Shown here: positions 12,463-34,510 of the stretch, piece by piece
Numbering within the stretch: the first letter of the stretch is position 1
How the letters are laid out: each line of letters starts with the position of its first letter
Assembly: GCF_901709675.1 (NCBI RefSeq)
Contig: NC_051106.1
Coordinates: 3,544,001-3,608,000 of the forward strand
Length of the DNA stretch: 64,000 bases
Direction: 5' to 3'
From: Syngnathus acus
Lineage: Eukaryota; Chordata; Actinopteri; Syngnathiformes; Syngnathidae
Made by a program: the position numbers and the translations under genes
Notes under the pieces: generated by a model
What the model was told of the DNA's origin: nothing
What the model saw: the letters and a program-made list of their open reading frames with translations, nothing else
Databases searched by the model: none

Positions 12463-15098
12463 ATGGGCTGTGCAATATCCGGCTTGGCTGAAACTGCAGA
12501 AATTGGAGAAAAAAGCACTCATGATGTTGGTAGAGGAGGAGGACGACATCCCAGCCAAAACCAGATCGACATGATTAAGGAGTCGTGGAAAGTTATTAGG
12601 GATGACATTGCAAAAGTTGGCATCATAGTGTTTGTCAGGTAAGACCGTTGATCAGTTTTAAAGAACTTAACTTATTGTTGCATGCACAATAAGCTCTATG
12701 GTGGCCACCCCCACATCATTAGAAATTTTTGATACCTGTGACTTTCCTTCCATTTACATATGGATGCGGTATTCTTCGATCCCATCATACTCTGCTACAA
12801 TTCATCTATATCAACTGTATTTAAAGAAGAAATGCAAAACTGATCTGAATGCAAACTCTAAAGAAATTTGACTTTCAGGGCTCCACACTAACTTTTTTCA
12901 ACTCGTAGAGTGCAGTGGCCCCTAACTTAAAATGTTAGGGGTGCAAGTAGGAAATTTAGCCGTGCAAACAGTACTTATATATATAAATATTCAGTCCACG
13001 TGTGCACTATGCTATTGTTGTCAGCAAACGAAAATATTCAAGAATAATCATTTTAAAAACGGCCCTTAAGAGGTTCAGTTACGCAACTTATCAGATGGCA
13101 TGGGTGTACCTAATGTAGTGACATGTGAAACTATATGACGTATGTGGTGGGTGTTTAGGCCTCAGCTGTTGGATGTAGAGCACGGGTGTTGTAGGTCACT
13201 TGGCTTGGAGCACAATTAATGACATGTGTCCCCAGTGTGACCTTAGCGTGTTAGTCTGGGAATGGATGTACCGCTTCTGGCTATACCGCAGAGTCTTGCC
13301 ATGACTATTATTGTAAAAATAGACTTTCATCTCCCTCCAAATATGCTTTCTTCTAGAGTTTTAGCTCAGATAAGACATAGGCTTGAACATATGCAGCACC
13401 AATTAAAATTCCATGTGTGTTTACAGTGGCACATTGTGTATATATCTTATCTGATACATATGTCTTATCTGATATATATATGTCATCTGATAAATATGAC
13501 ATCTGATATATATGTCATCTGATATATATATACGCGAAGTAGTGAGGGATCACTGTATATATATATATATATATCACTCCAGTCCTCGGGGGCCGCGTTC
13601 CAATATGTTTTCCAAGTTACCCTCGTTAAACACACCTGCGTGAAAAGATCGGTTCATTTTCACGTCCTGCAGGAGCCTAACTTTTGCCACAGGTGCACTT
13701 AACGAGGGAATCTTGGAAAACATGTTGGAATGCAGCCCCCGAAAACTGGAGTTTGACACCCCTGCGCTAACCCTAACCCTTTACTTCTTGTTGGTGACCA
13801 TACTTCGCGGATTTCACTTATCACGGGTGGTTTTTGGAACCAATTATCCGCGATAAACGAGGGATTACTGTATATACACAGCTTCACCCTTGTCTGCCGT
13901 TGTCTTGGTAACAGGCTCTTTGAGACCCACCCCGAATGCAAGGACGTGTTCTTCCTGTTCCGAGATGTCGAGGACCTAGAGAGGCTGCGGACCAACCGTG
14001 AACTGAGAGCACACGGACTGCGGTAAGTCACATGGTCAGTCAGTTAAGCCTGAACACTAAAATTTCATATGCAATCCAAACCAAATTATTTGATACATAT
14101 ATGAATACTTCTTGGGACGATAGAGTTTTTTTTCATTGTTCTTTTATAAGAGATCTAAAATAAATCACAAGCTCCACGCACACACTGTCTGAGAGCTGCC
14201 ACATCACTCTCACATCCAGTTTGACGCTTTTTCTTCTCTTTTTCAGAGTCATGTCTTTTATTGAGAAAAGTGTAGCCAGGTTGGACCAACTGGAGCAACT
14301 GGAGGCTCTGGCCATGGAGCTTGGAAAAAGCCATTACCACTACAATGCTCCTCCCAAATACTACAGTGTAAGAAGGGTGTCGAACTCCAGTCCTCTGGGG
14401 CCGCGTTCCAATATGTTTTCCAAGTTACCCTCGTTAAACACACCTGAGTGAAAAGTTCAGTTCATTTTCACGTTCTTCAGGAGCCTAACTTTTGCCACAG
14501 GTGCACTTAACGAGGGAATCTTGGAAAACATGTTGGAATGCGGCCCCAGAAGACTGGAGTTTGACACCCCTGTAATCCACCTCTTAATACCACCATTAGT
14601 CCCATTGCTAACTACTGATTGTGATATCCCCAAAGAATACATGAAATTTCACAAATTGCAGTGGACCTTGCTGGTCCTGATAGCTACGTTTCACATTTTG
14701 GCAGTATGTCGGAGCAGAATTCATCAGTGCCGTGCAGCCCATCTTGAAGGACAGATGGACGACTGAGCTGGAGGAGGCTTGGAAGGTGAGAAACGCACAT
14801 CCTCCTTTAATGAAATGTACATGCCGCAACATTTTCTAATACTAATTGACCGGGTGACTTTTGTCTTGGGACATATTATTGTCCAGGTCAGTCAGGTTTT
14901 ATTGAGTATGTGCTGGCCTCTTGTGGTTGAAAGTATTGTTGCCCGTGTGTGGAGTGTTGTAGTGGTAATGGCTTTTTCCAGACCATGTTCCAGTATGTGA
15001 CCCGCCTGATGAAGAAAGGCTACGAGGACGAGGACAGACAGAACCAGGCGGCAGTCTCCCCTAAGGAAAGAGGAGACAAGCGAAATGCAGCACTCTGA
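12463..15098 (+). CDS. xgb: Globin X, membrane-anchored globin
   Basis: Globin X is a heme protein of fish, amphibians and many invertebrates, absent from mammals and birds. It is tethered to the plasma membrane by N-terminal acylation and has been linked to redox protection and nitrite reduction. Five exons join in frame: 12463-12638, 13915-14022, 14247-14367, 14705-14785 and 14982-15098, giving 200 residues. The start MGCAISG carries the family signature, Gly2 for myristoylation and Cys3 for palmitoylation. An N-terminal extension precedes the globin fold, which begins near MIKESWKVI. The likely distal His E7 is residue 92 (RAHGL) and the proximal His F8 is residue 124 (ELGKSHY). The NAPPKYY and VGAEFISAVQPIL segments follow the usual FG-corner and G-helix pattern. 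A charged C-terminal extension ends the protein. Introns 1 and 3 carry related foldback MITEs. As I recall, xgb is a neighbour of plekhg3 in other vertebrates that retain it. Confidence 0.95.
13431..13572 (+). repeat. TCTGATATATATG minisatellite and TA run
   Basis: Imperfect copies of a roughly 16-bp unit (TATATGTCATCTGATA) repeat across 13440-13530. A short GAGGGATCACTGTATA segment follows and then an (AT)n run up to the MITE. It lies in xgb intron 1. Confidence 0.65.
13573..13764 (+). mobile_element. Foldback hAT-like MITE, copy 1, in xgb intron 1
   Basis: The element is about 190 bp with long imperfect inverted arms. CCGCGTTCCAATATGTTTTC on the left pairs with GAAAACATGTTGGAATGC on the right, extending through CCTCGTTAA / TTAACGAGG. 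It ends in GGAGTTTGACACCCCTG, the complement of a CAGGGGTGTCAAACTCC terminus common to small hAT elements in fish. The left terminus is eroded. It is close to identical to the copy at 14372. Confidence 0.75.
13785..13880 (+). repeat. Degenerate interspersed repeat ending GAGGGATTACTGTATA
   Basis: The segment contains ACTTCGCGGATTTCAC, CCGCGATAAACG and GAGGGATTACTGTATA. Its ending closely matches GAGGGATCACTGTATA just left of MITE copy 1, so the MITE sits between two fragments of one older repeat. I recognise the style from fish genomes but cannot assign the family. Confidence 0.45.
14372..14572 (+). mobile_element. Foldback hAT-like MITE, copy 2, in xgb intron 3
   Basis: This is a second copy of the element at 13573, in the same orientation. 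It runs from AAGGGTGTCGAACTCCAG to CTGGAGTTTGACACCCCTG, so both terminal inverted repeats are recognisable. The arms form a long hairpin. It begins within the splice donor of intron 3: exon 3 ends at 14367 and GTAAG occupies 14368-14372. I see no clear 8-bp target duplication. Confidence 0.8.
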
Positions 15099-15799
15099 AA
15101 GGCTCACTTTGTCCTTTGATAGCAAAATGGACACCAACAGTGACTTTTTTAACAGCACTTTATTAGTCAACTTAAATTTCGCTGCAGGTCCGATATAGCA
15201 CACTGCCCCGGACGCTCGGGATTTCCCATTCAGAAGTCAAACGCGCCTGACGTAGTTCGTGATTCTGGTCGGTTGAAGTCCATCCTGAAATCTGCTTCCC
15301 ATTTTCTATGAACTGAAGCTTTTGACAGAAAATGGAGTTTGAAAAAGAAAGAAGGAACGAGTGGCAGCTTCATATTTCCACTGTACATGACATGATTACA
15401 TGAGAAAAAAAAACTTTTGAAACACATGAAATGTGATTTTAGTGAAACATTTCATTCCATCTCTTCGAAAGATATACACACCTCCCCTTTAAAAAAAAAA
15501 AAAAAAAAAGCTCAAACATAAAAAGTGACCGCTTTCACAATTGTTATTTGAACATAAATAGAAAGCGTAGACATTTAACCAAAGAAAATGCATCCAACTG
15601 TGTGGATTTTCTCCAGAGTTCCATTTGTGCAGTACAAGAAATCCTCCCAGATGGCACGGAAAAGTCATTGACGACACGTGATCATGGCAAAATATCAAAG
15701 TGATCACCGGGTGGATGAACCGAGACTGACCCGGGTGGGAGCCGCTCCCATCTTCTCAGAAAGGAACGGGATCAGTTCATGAGCCCTTGAGTCTGTTGC
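15099..15799. other. Shared 3' untranslated space of xgb and srp14
   Basis: The two genes converge here, with 701 bp between stop codons. The minus-strand AATAAA at 15159-15164 would carry the srp14 transcript to near the xgb stop. I see no plus-strand AATAAA or ATTAAA in the first 400 nt after the xgb stop, so the xgb 3' end is unclear and may extend into srp14. Confidence 0.5.
15159..15164 (-). terminator. srp14: Poly(A) signal AATAAA for srp14
   Basis: TTTATT on the plus strand is AATAAA on the minus strand, about 640 nt after the srp14 stop and only about 60 bp from the xgb stop on the other strand. Confidence 0.5.
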
Positions 15800-16971
15800 T
15801 CACTGGGTGGCTTTGCTCTTCTTGCTTTTGCTCTTCTTGTCTTTCTTTTTCAGGCCGTCGATATGCGCTCGCAGGAGGTTGGAGTACGCCTGCAAATAGT
15901 TGCTTCCATCAGTATTCAGCACATTGTTTGAAATTCAAACACTTGCAGATTGCCAAAACGTACCATCTGAAACTTGATTACTTCTTTGGTGCTGACCTGT
16001 AAGATAAAAATGTAGAGTAAATGAAAAGAAGCATATAATAAGTCAGGAGGGGGAAAACATATCAACAACATATTCACCACTGTGCTGATTTTCTTTTTGC
16101 CATCCGAAGCTCTGAGAAGACATTTATTATCTGCAGGCTCAAAAGACTCTGAGTTGCCTTTCCTGGGCATGGGCTTGGTCCTCCCATCATCTGGAGGACA
16201 AAATAAATCTCTTTAAAGATGCCATTACCAACATGCCACTAACCACTAAGTGCTTCACAGGGCTGCATGTAGACAAAATCATTCTTCAGATTTAGTTAAA
16301 AAAAAAGATGGAAAAAATTATCTTCATCAAAAACTGCACAAATTAATACTCTCTCGCAGTGTGGAGGTGTTCAATACCACTTTTTCAGACTAATACCAGT
16401 ACAAGTTCTCAACGCTTGAGTAATCACTGATACCAAGAACCGATACCATTAGTACTTTCGATACATGACCCCCACACACGCACACACACACACGTGACGT
16501 TAAAATGACATGCAACGACAAGCGGTCGGCCTACTTACACTTTTTCAAAGTGATGACAACACTACCGGATGATCTGCACTTTTGGAATAAACGTGTGAGC
16601 TCTGTGAGGAACTACAGGAAACAAAAAAATCAGCACAATCTACTTTGCTTAGTCACTTGGCTCACGCACATATGCATACACAAATGTAGACCAAGTTAAC
16701 TTTACGGCAAGGTTTTGACGAAAAAATAAATAAAAACTAGAAATTCTTTTTACAGACATAAAACTGCGTTTTACTCAATAAATCAATTCTTAATGTTACA
16801 ATTATTTGACAAGTTTACAGCTTGATATTATCAGGACCCAGATTCGTCTACAGTACTGACTGGCGTTTACCGAATGATACTTCAGTTGCACGCTTTAAAT
16901 TAATGGCAAAGCATATACATGACAACAAAACTGACGTTGCCTCTTACCGAATCGTTTTCAAGCAGCACCAT
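15800..16971 (-). CDS. srp14: Signal recognition particle 14 kDa subunit
   Basis: SRP14 pairs with SRP9 on the Alu domain of 7SL RNA and pauses translation of secretory proteins until the ribosome docks at the ER. Five exons on the minus strand join in frame: 16948-16971, 16539-16611, 16078-16190, 15964-15996 and 15800-15889, giving 110 residues. The protein starts MVLLENDS, close to human MVLLESEQ. It continues FLTELTRLFQKCR, then the RTKPMPRKG loop, SFEPADNKCLLRASDGKKKI, STKEVIKFQMAYSNLLRAH, and a lysine-rich tail ending KATQ. This follows the human protein without gaps, except that the long Ala-rich C-terminal extension of primates is absent, as expected outside primates. Confidence 0.97.
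16360..16475. repeat. Degenerate repeat with ACCGATACC/GATACCAA motifs
   Basis: Inside srp14 intron 2 there are several GATACC-like words and a short CA run. A similar stretch with ACCGATTC/CAATACCGATT words occurs at 19880-19960 in pld4 intron 2. Both resemble a common fish interspersed repeat, but they are too decayed to name. Confidence 0.3.
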
Positions 16972-17160
16972 TTTTGTGACTTGAGAGAAACGTAGGATTA
17001 GCTCAACAGCCGGACGCTAACAGCTAGATGCACACGTACTACTAGTGGTGCGTGCGCTCTTCCTCCGCTCTTGTCTCCACTTCCGCCAATCTCCTTCATT
17101 TACCACATCGCCGTCTTGTGGCTCGGAGGATGTAATGTCTGATACTGATCTTCAAAACTT
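16972..17160 (-). promoter_or_regulatory. srp14: Probable srp14 promoter region
   Basis: Immediately upstream of the srp14 start codon the DNA becomes GC-richer. On the minus strand it carries a CCAAT box (as ATTGG) next to an ETS-type GGCGGAAGTGG site, at 17077-17090. ETS plus CCAAT without a TATA box is the usual arrangement of housekeeping promoters. Confidence 0.5.
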
Positions 17161-17457
17161 GCCTAGTCAGTGTGCTCAACTGTCAAACTACTCATCGTAA
17201 TCAATAAAATAACGATTAAAAATAACATCTGCATAGCTCCATTGAAATCAATTCTAATTAAAAACAATCATTTCCACACAATGTCACTGTTTATTCCAGG
17301 CAACGCAGTAAATGAAAATACACCAAAACAATTAAAGCGCATGTTCATACAGGATATCTTGTTGCGAATTTATATATCAAACGTAGCTTCGATTACTTAA
17401 TTTCAATTGATGCTATTAAGATGTAGTTGACCACATATAAAGAGTATTTATCCTTTC
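17161..17457. other. pld4 3' flank between srp14 promoter and pld4 stop
   Basis: About 300 bp of AT-rich DNA contain the pld4 3' UTR (minus strand). No reading frame of interest. Confidence 0.45.
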
Positions 17458-17884
17458 TCATGGTAACAGTGGGCAGTCTGCATGGTGACCCAGGTCAGTG
17501 AGGTTCACTGTAAACTCAGAGTACCAGTCCCTGTTGAACACCGCCTGTAGCTGGCCCTGCACGGTTTTTCTCTTCCATATACAGGGAGGAGCATGCTGGG
17601 AAATCACCAAACCCACTCCAGCTGTAGTCACGAAATAGTCCCCATCCCAGTTGGACGTTCCTGCGTAGCATTGAGCTCATTAATAATTGATCGCAGGATA
17701 AGTCTCGGGGGCAAAGGTCATGCAAGTTACTCACCAATGTAGGCCACTTTGTCAGTCACCATGTATTTGTTATGGTTGACGCGACTAAAGGGAATGTTAG
17801 TCTGGTTTCCACCAGGCACAATGAAGAACTTCTAAACAGACAAAAATAGCAAAATTGATTACTTTAAACCAGCTGATAAATATC

Positions 17885-17915
<31 letters not shown>

Positions 17916-20729
17916 ACATGCCTAAAGCAGAATGCTATGAATTCCTTACTATTTGAATGCTGATGTGATGCGTGGAGCTGTTTAAGGAGGCAAGTGACCG
18001 AAGGAAAGGTAGCATTCCTGGAAAGGAGTTGGGCCAGCAGCTGATCAGCATTCGGATCTTAACCCTCCTGAACGCTGCTGTCCTAATCGCGTTGTCAATA
18101 GCGGGCCAGTACCTGGAAGAACAATGCAGTGCGGAAATAAAACAAATCATAGCTTGGTGTATAGGTGCATTGCAATAAATTATTGGCTGTGTTTTATAAA
18201 TTGTATTATTTCAGCAGTTAGACTCCAGGTAGTAGCTTTTTAACATTGAAAAGGTTGGATAAAAGGATGGAAAGTAAGTCACTCGTTTAATCAAACAAAG
18301 AAAACTCGTTTCTAAACAACTAACCTTGTTTCTTCTGTATGGCTCACCAGTAATACCAAAATAAATTCATTTGAAATGATGCCCGAAAGCTTATGTAAAA
18401 ATTTATATGACAGACAAAACAACAAAATACATTTTAGCTGTAATTAGTTATAAATCTATATATATATTTTTTTTATAAATATAAATAATGGTTTGATGGT
18501 TGTGTTTTTAGCAGACCATCATTTGTCTTTCGCTGACAAAAAAATCTAGTTTTACCATTTCATTAATTTTACGTAACTATAATAACCTTGGTGTGTAGTG
18601 AGTCTCTACTACAGATGTAACCTTTTGTATTGAACTGCTTTAATAAAGTTCAACACGATATTCTTATTTAGAGACGCACTGTATATTTTCTATTCACCGT
18701 TTTGGGTGTTGAAAGCGTATGATGGGGGAATAATCCATGACAGCTACATCAATGAAGCGTTGAGCTTCCGAGATGCTGGAAACAATGGCATCCAGGTCCA
18801 GAGTCCGTGTATTAGGGCAGATTAACGGTGGGGAACCCTTGATGCAAATAACAAAAGTCATCAACATATTTTTACAAGAATCTGCATATAGTTCTTGTTG
18901 ATCCTAAAAAAACAAGTGAACAGAAACTGACTGATATGTAGAGTCTGCTGGTGATGTTATCCTCTTTGACCAACAGGGGGTTCTGTTTATTGATGTGACT
19001 GACTGGTAGGTATTCTGGCATGGTGTTTTTAGGCATTCCCAATTCCCAGTAAGACGAGAAGATCTGATAGAGGTCGTTTGCAAGACTGGGGCAGTTGTAA
19101 ATGACCATGCCGAGTTCCTTTACCTACGCAGTCACGAGTGTGGTTAAACAGTCGTCTTACTTACACTGTGTTTCCCGAAGCGGTTTTTTCACCTGTGTCA
19201 GAGCTCTCCAATCCATGTTGGCACTTCCGATAAACACATGTTGTCTGTCCACTATCCAGAACTTGCTATGCAGCACACCCTTTGTCAGGTGTCCAAAATC
19301 CACATGGCGTACATACACTCCTGGAGAGGATGAATGGAGAGATGTTGGTGAGAAAGAAAGTTGTGCCATTGTGTTCCAAACACACACCTTTTTCTGCTAG
19401 GATCTTTAAGTCAGTGGAGTGTGTTTTGATGGAAGGAATGCTGGTCAACACTCGGACTTCGACCTTCTTGGAGGGAAGAGATTGAAGTTGCTCAAAGATT
19501 TCCCGTCCCTGTTGTTGCCAGGGTCAAGCATCGTGTTAGTATGCCACAATCTACAGAGTCTGGTTTAGCTCATTGAGATGGTACTTACGGGTTTATCAGA
19601 GGAAGCGTTGATGCCGATGTCATCCCCAGTTAATGTCCAGTAAAAAGAAACTACTTCCAGGTTGGTTGTCGCGACAGAAAGGAGGTCCTTCCAAGCTTTC
19701 TCCAAAGGGATCCCAAAGGTCGCGTTGGCTTTGTATTGCATGTGTTGAGGAATACTTTCCACAAGAACCATACTGGAACAGTAAATACACTTTTAGACTC
19801 TCCTCCCACCCCCATTTTTGTGGAAAATATTTACTAGTGGTCTTTTGTAAGCATTTTTTTTTTTTTTTTTAGAGTTTATGGTGCCGATTCCGATGCAACG
19901 ATCCATGAGTGAGATCAACCAATACCGATTCAGATACTGATCACATGGATTAGCTGCACTTTTTTTTTTTCAATGTTAGGGCTGCTCGCTAATGATTATT
20001 TAAATCTATTAATCTGTCAAATATTTTTAAATTATTCAGATTTCTTAATTTAGCATTTATGGTGCAATCATTCATTTCCATCTTTCCATCCATTAAAAAT
20101 GAAAAAATATTGACCCCAGAAAAACAAAATAAACATTACTATTTAAATAATAGGTCAAATATTTTTCAATTATTCTGATTTCTTAATTTAGCATTGATGG
20201 CGCAATCAAACATTTGCATCAATTAAAAATGAAAAAATATGAACCACAGAAAACCAAAATAAACATTGATACCTTGATTTCCTTGGTAACACATTTTAGA
20301 CATTATATTTTCATTTCATTTTCAACACTACTGCTGATACTATTCAATTATAAATCTTGAGGATTATCATTCACTTCTTTGCTGTCTGGCTAAGATTCAC
20401 CTGAATTGTAAACTTCCGTAAACTAGCTCCACTTTGAATGAATTTAGCAAAACCCCTCTTCCTGTAGGTACGATCAAATTCTTGCACAGAGAGATAAACA
20501 AGGTAACTTAATTCCCTTGTTACCTGCACTGGTTCTGGTGACTGGATGGGAGACACGAAACCAAGTACAGCATCCCCGCGATGAACAGTCCGCAATAAAC
20601 CCCACTGGCAATGTTGACATAGAACTCCTGACAGGACACAAAACAATTTCAATAGCACAAAAGTGTATCGTTGCAGAATTAAGGACAACATACCTTGTGT
20701 TTAAGACAGTAAGGTTTACAGATGGTCAT
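17458..20729 (-). CDS. pld4: 5'-3' exonuclease PLD4, phospholipase D family, type II membrane protein
   Basis: PLD3 and PLD4 are endolysosomal members of the phospholipase D superfamily that degrade single-stranded nucleic acid and so limit TLR9/TLR7 signalling. Ten minus-strand exons join in frame: 20694-20729, 20524-20627, 19589-19772, 19388-19508, 19193-19320, 18932-19123, 18698-18837, 17950-18112, 17735-17831 and 17458-17660, giving 455 residues. A short cytoplasmic tail ([12 protein letters not shown]) precedes one membrane span at about residues 21-38. Two HKD motifs are intact: His166-Lys168-Asp173 (HSKFWIVD) with GSANMDW after it, and His376-Lys378-Asp383 (HNKYMVTD) with GTSNW after it. 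The segments [14 protein letters not shown] and [16 protein letters not shown] are closer to human PLD4 than PLD3, and the neighbours cep170b and akt1 also point to PLD4. The intron after 18932 uses a weak GTCAGT donor. Confidence 0.93.
20016..20270 (+). repeat. Two-copy tandem duplication, period about 138 bp
   Basis: In pld4 intron 2, a block starting GTCAAATATTTTTAAATTAT at 20016 recurs at 20154. Both copies keep TTTCTTAATTTAGCATT, ATTAAAAATGAAAAAATAT and AAAATAAACATT. They differ by scattered substitutions and small deletions, so the duplication is not recent. Confidence 0.75.
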
Positions 20730-20788
20730 CCTTCCATGCACAATTGACCTAATAAAGTCCAGAAAGAAAGCAGAATATTGATTGTAGA

Positions 20789-20794
20789 TTTATT
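20789..20794 (-). terminator. cep170b: Candidate poly(A) signal for cep170b
   Basis: AATAAA on the minus strand lies about 1.4 kb after the cep170b stop and 60 bp before the pld4 start codon. Another AATAAA lies at 21149-21154 (minus) and would shorten the 3' UTR by 360 nt. Confidence 0.45.
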
Positions 20795-22186
20795 CAAAAA
20801 AAATAAAACAAATGCATTAAGAGGAACAACTGTGGCAGACAATCATAAAGACTCGTCTTGGGTCGTCTTTATGACTGTGTGCCAACAACTGTGGCTGGAG
20901 ACAAATCATCAGAAACAAAAAGCATGACATCACAAAAGACAAACACATCACCCCACCCCTAAATGCCGGAGGCCTGCTACTGGGGTACGCCACTTTAATT
21001 ATCTCAGATCGCTTCTTCCTCTTCATCTCTACTGTATAGAACTCAGTTCCCCTTTTTTTCCACCCACTCATTTTCAGTTCACCATTTAGACTGTGCTTGA
21101 CATAGAAACAAGTAAATTACCACAAATTATCCATACTTTGAAATTCAATTTATTAGAAAAGGACCCTCATAATTTGCTTGACATAACATAAAACACCAAA
21201 AAGACAACAAAATGTGATTCTTTATCAACAAGACAGTCATGGAACAGATTGACACAGTGTTTACATTTCAGCTTTGTAGGTTTATAAGGACTTTGTTGGG
21301 ATTAAAGCCAACTATCCCATCAAAGCAGATTAGCAGCAACGCGTCACACATTCACTTGTAAACATCTTGCCGGGCTGCGAGAAGCATCCTAAACATAGCT
21401 TAGGGGCACTTGCAAGAACTTCGCAATGGCACGCTACGTGGAAGAGGAAGAACATCAACCTGCTGGTGAACCGCGGTACTTTCATCCTGTTGTCGCACAG
21501 GTGAAAAGCAAGGATAAAAGGAGAATGTGGCGCTACTTTAGTGCAAAAGCCCCATAGAGGTAATTGGTAGTATACTCAGATCACAAACTACGTTTTGCTC
21601 AGAAACGACAGCATATTAAATGCATGACGACTGAGGTTTTACAGTCGCTCGTGCTATTTGGTTGCCTTCCTTTTACTCGGCTGGAAGGAATAACTGATCA
21701 CTAACTCCCTGAAAACATAACATCTGGGAGAAAATGCATGATTTTTGTACAAAATATAAATACGTATTTGACGTTATTGCATAGATCTGGTCAAAATGCA
21801 TAGATGTGACAGAACATCTGGAAAGGAAAAATGCCAGCAAGAGCAGGCCACACATGCTTAAAATTAAAATAAGACTCTACAATGAACACAAAAAGAATTT
21901 TTTTGTCGGGTTCCCTGAGTTGATTCGTCCCAGGGTGTTAATTTTGTTTTTAGATTCGAAAACTGTCACTTGAATTGGTCAAATTACTGGCAAATACAAT
22001 CAGCTAGTGTTGAGGGCATTTCATCATGAAATCATTTCAGGAAGTCCTCCTCAGACTGTTTTACTGTGTTCTACATATTCTATGTGCAGCACTCAATGTC
22101 TCACTTCCACTTTTCACCTTGCTTGATTTCACTTCCTGCCTTCAACGCATAACACCTATGTTTGTGACACTGAGGCCGAGCCGATG
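20795..22186 (-). other. cep170b 3' untranslated region and pld4 upstream region
   Basis: This AT-rich stretch without exons lies between the cep170b stop and pld4. It must contain both the cep170b 3' UTR and the sequences that start pld4 transcription, unless pld4 has a more distant leader exon. Confidence 0.5.
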
Positions 22187-33407
<11,221 letters not shown>

Positions 33408-34304
33408 TCATTAAACATCAGTGCGCTCACTTTGGGAATCCTAATAAATGTTCTTTTGTATTACTTAATTGCCACAATATGTTTGACTTGTTTTAAAGTG
33501 ATGTCAAGGAAATTTTCAGGACTGTTGCCATTCATACAAAATAATTTGTGTTCAACTAAGCAGGACTAAATATTTCACACGAAGTAAATCATTTGAGACA
33601 AGCACATCTTTATTTCAATACAATGTATAATTTTGTGGGATTTTCGTAAAGACGCATTGAGATTAGGTGAAATATCATCAAACAATGAAATGCTCTTCCA
33701 CTAGATGGCAGAAGGCACCAAATTAACCTGTTTTTCCACTTTTGGTGAATTTTGTTTGTGAGGTGCTGTGCCATGAGATTTTCTTGAATATACAATATGT
33801 GCGGATCATCAAAAATTGGGAAACAGAACATCTCAGATAGGTTAGACCTGTTTATCCAAACAACTCCAGTCTGTTAGTTCCTACTAAAGCCCATGCAATG
33901 AAGATATTTGACTTAAGCAGTCAACCATACTGGAAAGACAGATAAAGGGATTGTCAGGTGTGCATGATGTACAGTAGACTGGAATACATCACAAATCCCG
34001 ATCATAAAGTCAATTAGCATTCAATTTAATTCTACGCTGTCTGTTTAGGTATGATTAAAAGCTGTCGCAATAATGTAGGGCATTCGGTGAACTTTGTCTT
34101 AAAAAGAAACTTCCAAAGCTCTCGGATTGTTATTTCCTGTCAGTGTTTCCATCTGAAACTCTTGCCAGACTTAAACTGTTATGTCGTAAATCCAGATTTT
34201 TATAAATTCGATGTTATTTTGAGTGAATCGGGTTTGGTGGACTTGTTTTTGGTTGCGATCGAAACCAGCATTTTGCTTACGACATCACCCGAGCACCAAC
34301 GTAC

Positions 34305-34450
34305 CTGTAGAGCCTTCTCCGTCTTACTTCTGAGAGAAGCCAGCGTTTCGCGTCTTCGGAAAAGTGAAATTCGACGACCAACATGTACACGGACGGCGCC
34401 AGGTGATCGCGGCCAGGTAGATTATACGCACACCCTCTTTTTTTCCTCAG
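34305..34450 (-). other. cep170b: Probable non-coding first exon and promoter of cep170b
   Basis: On the minus strand a strong CAG/GTACGT donor at 34305 ends a CpG-rich stretch that would splice to the acceptor at 33374. CRE/E-box-like words (GACGTG, CACGTCAC) lie just upstream, around 34480-34510. The 5' limit is a guess. The reverse strand shows no matching gene. Confidence 0.45.
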
Positions 34451-34510
34451 GGGAATGACAACCGGGCGAAACTGTCTGACGTGTCTCCGCCTCCCGACAC
34501 CACGTCACTT

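Noticed and set aside
13766-13781. Telomere-like CTAACCCTAACCC
   Set aside because: Only two units next to repeats; too short to indicate an interstitial telomere.
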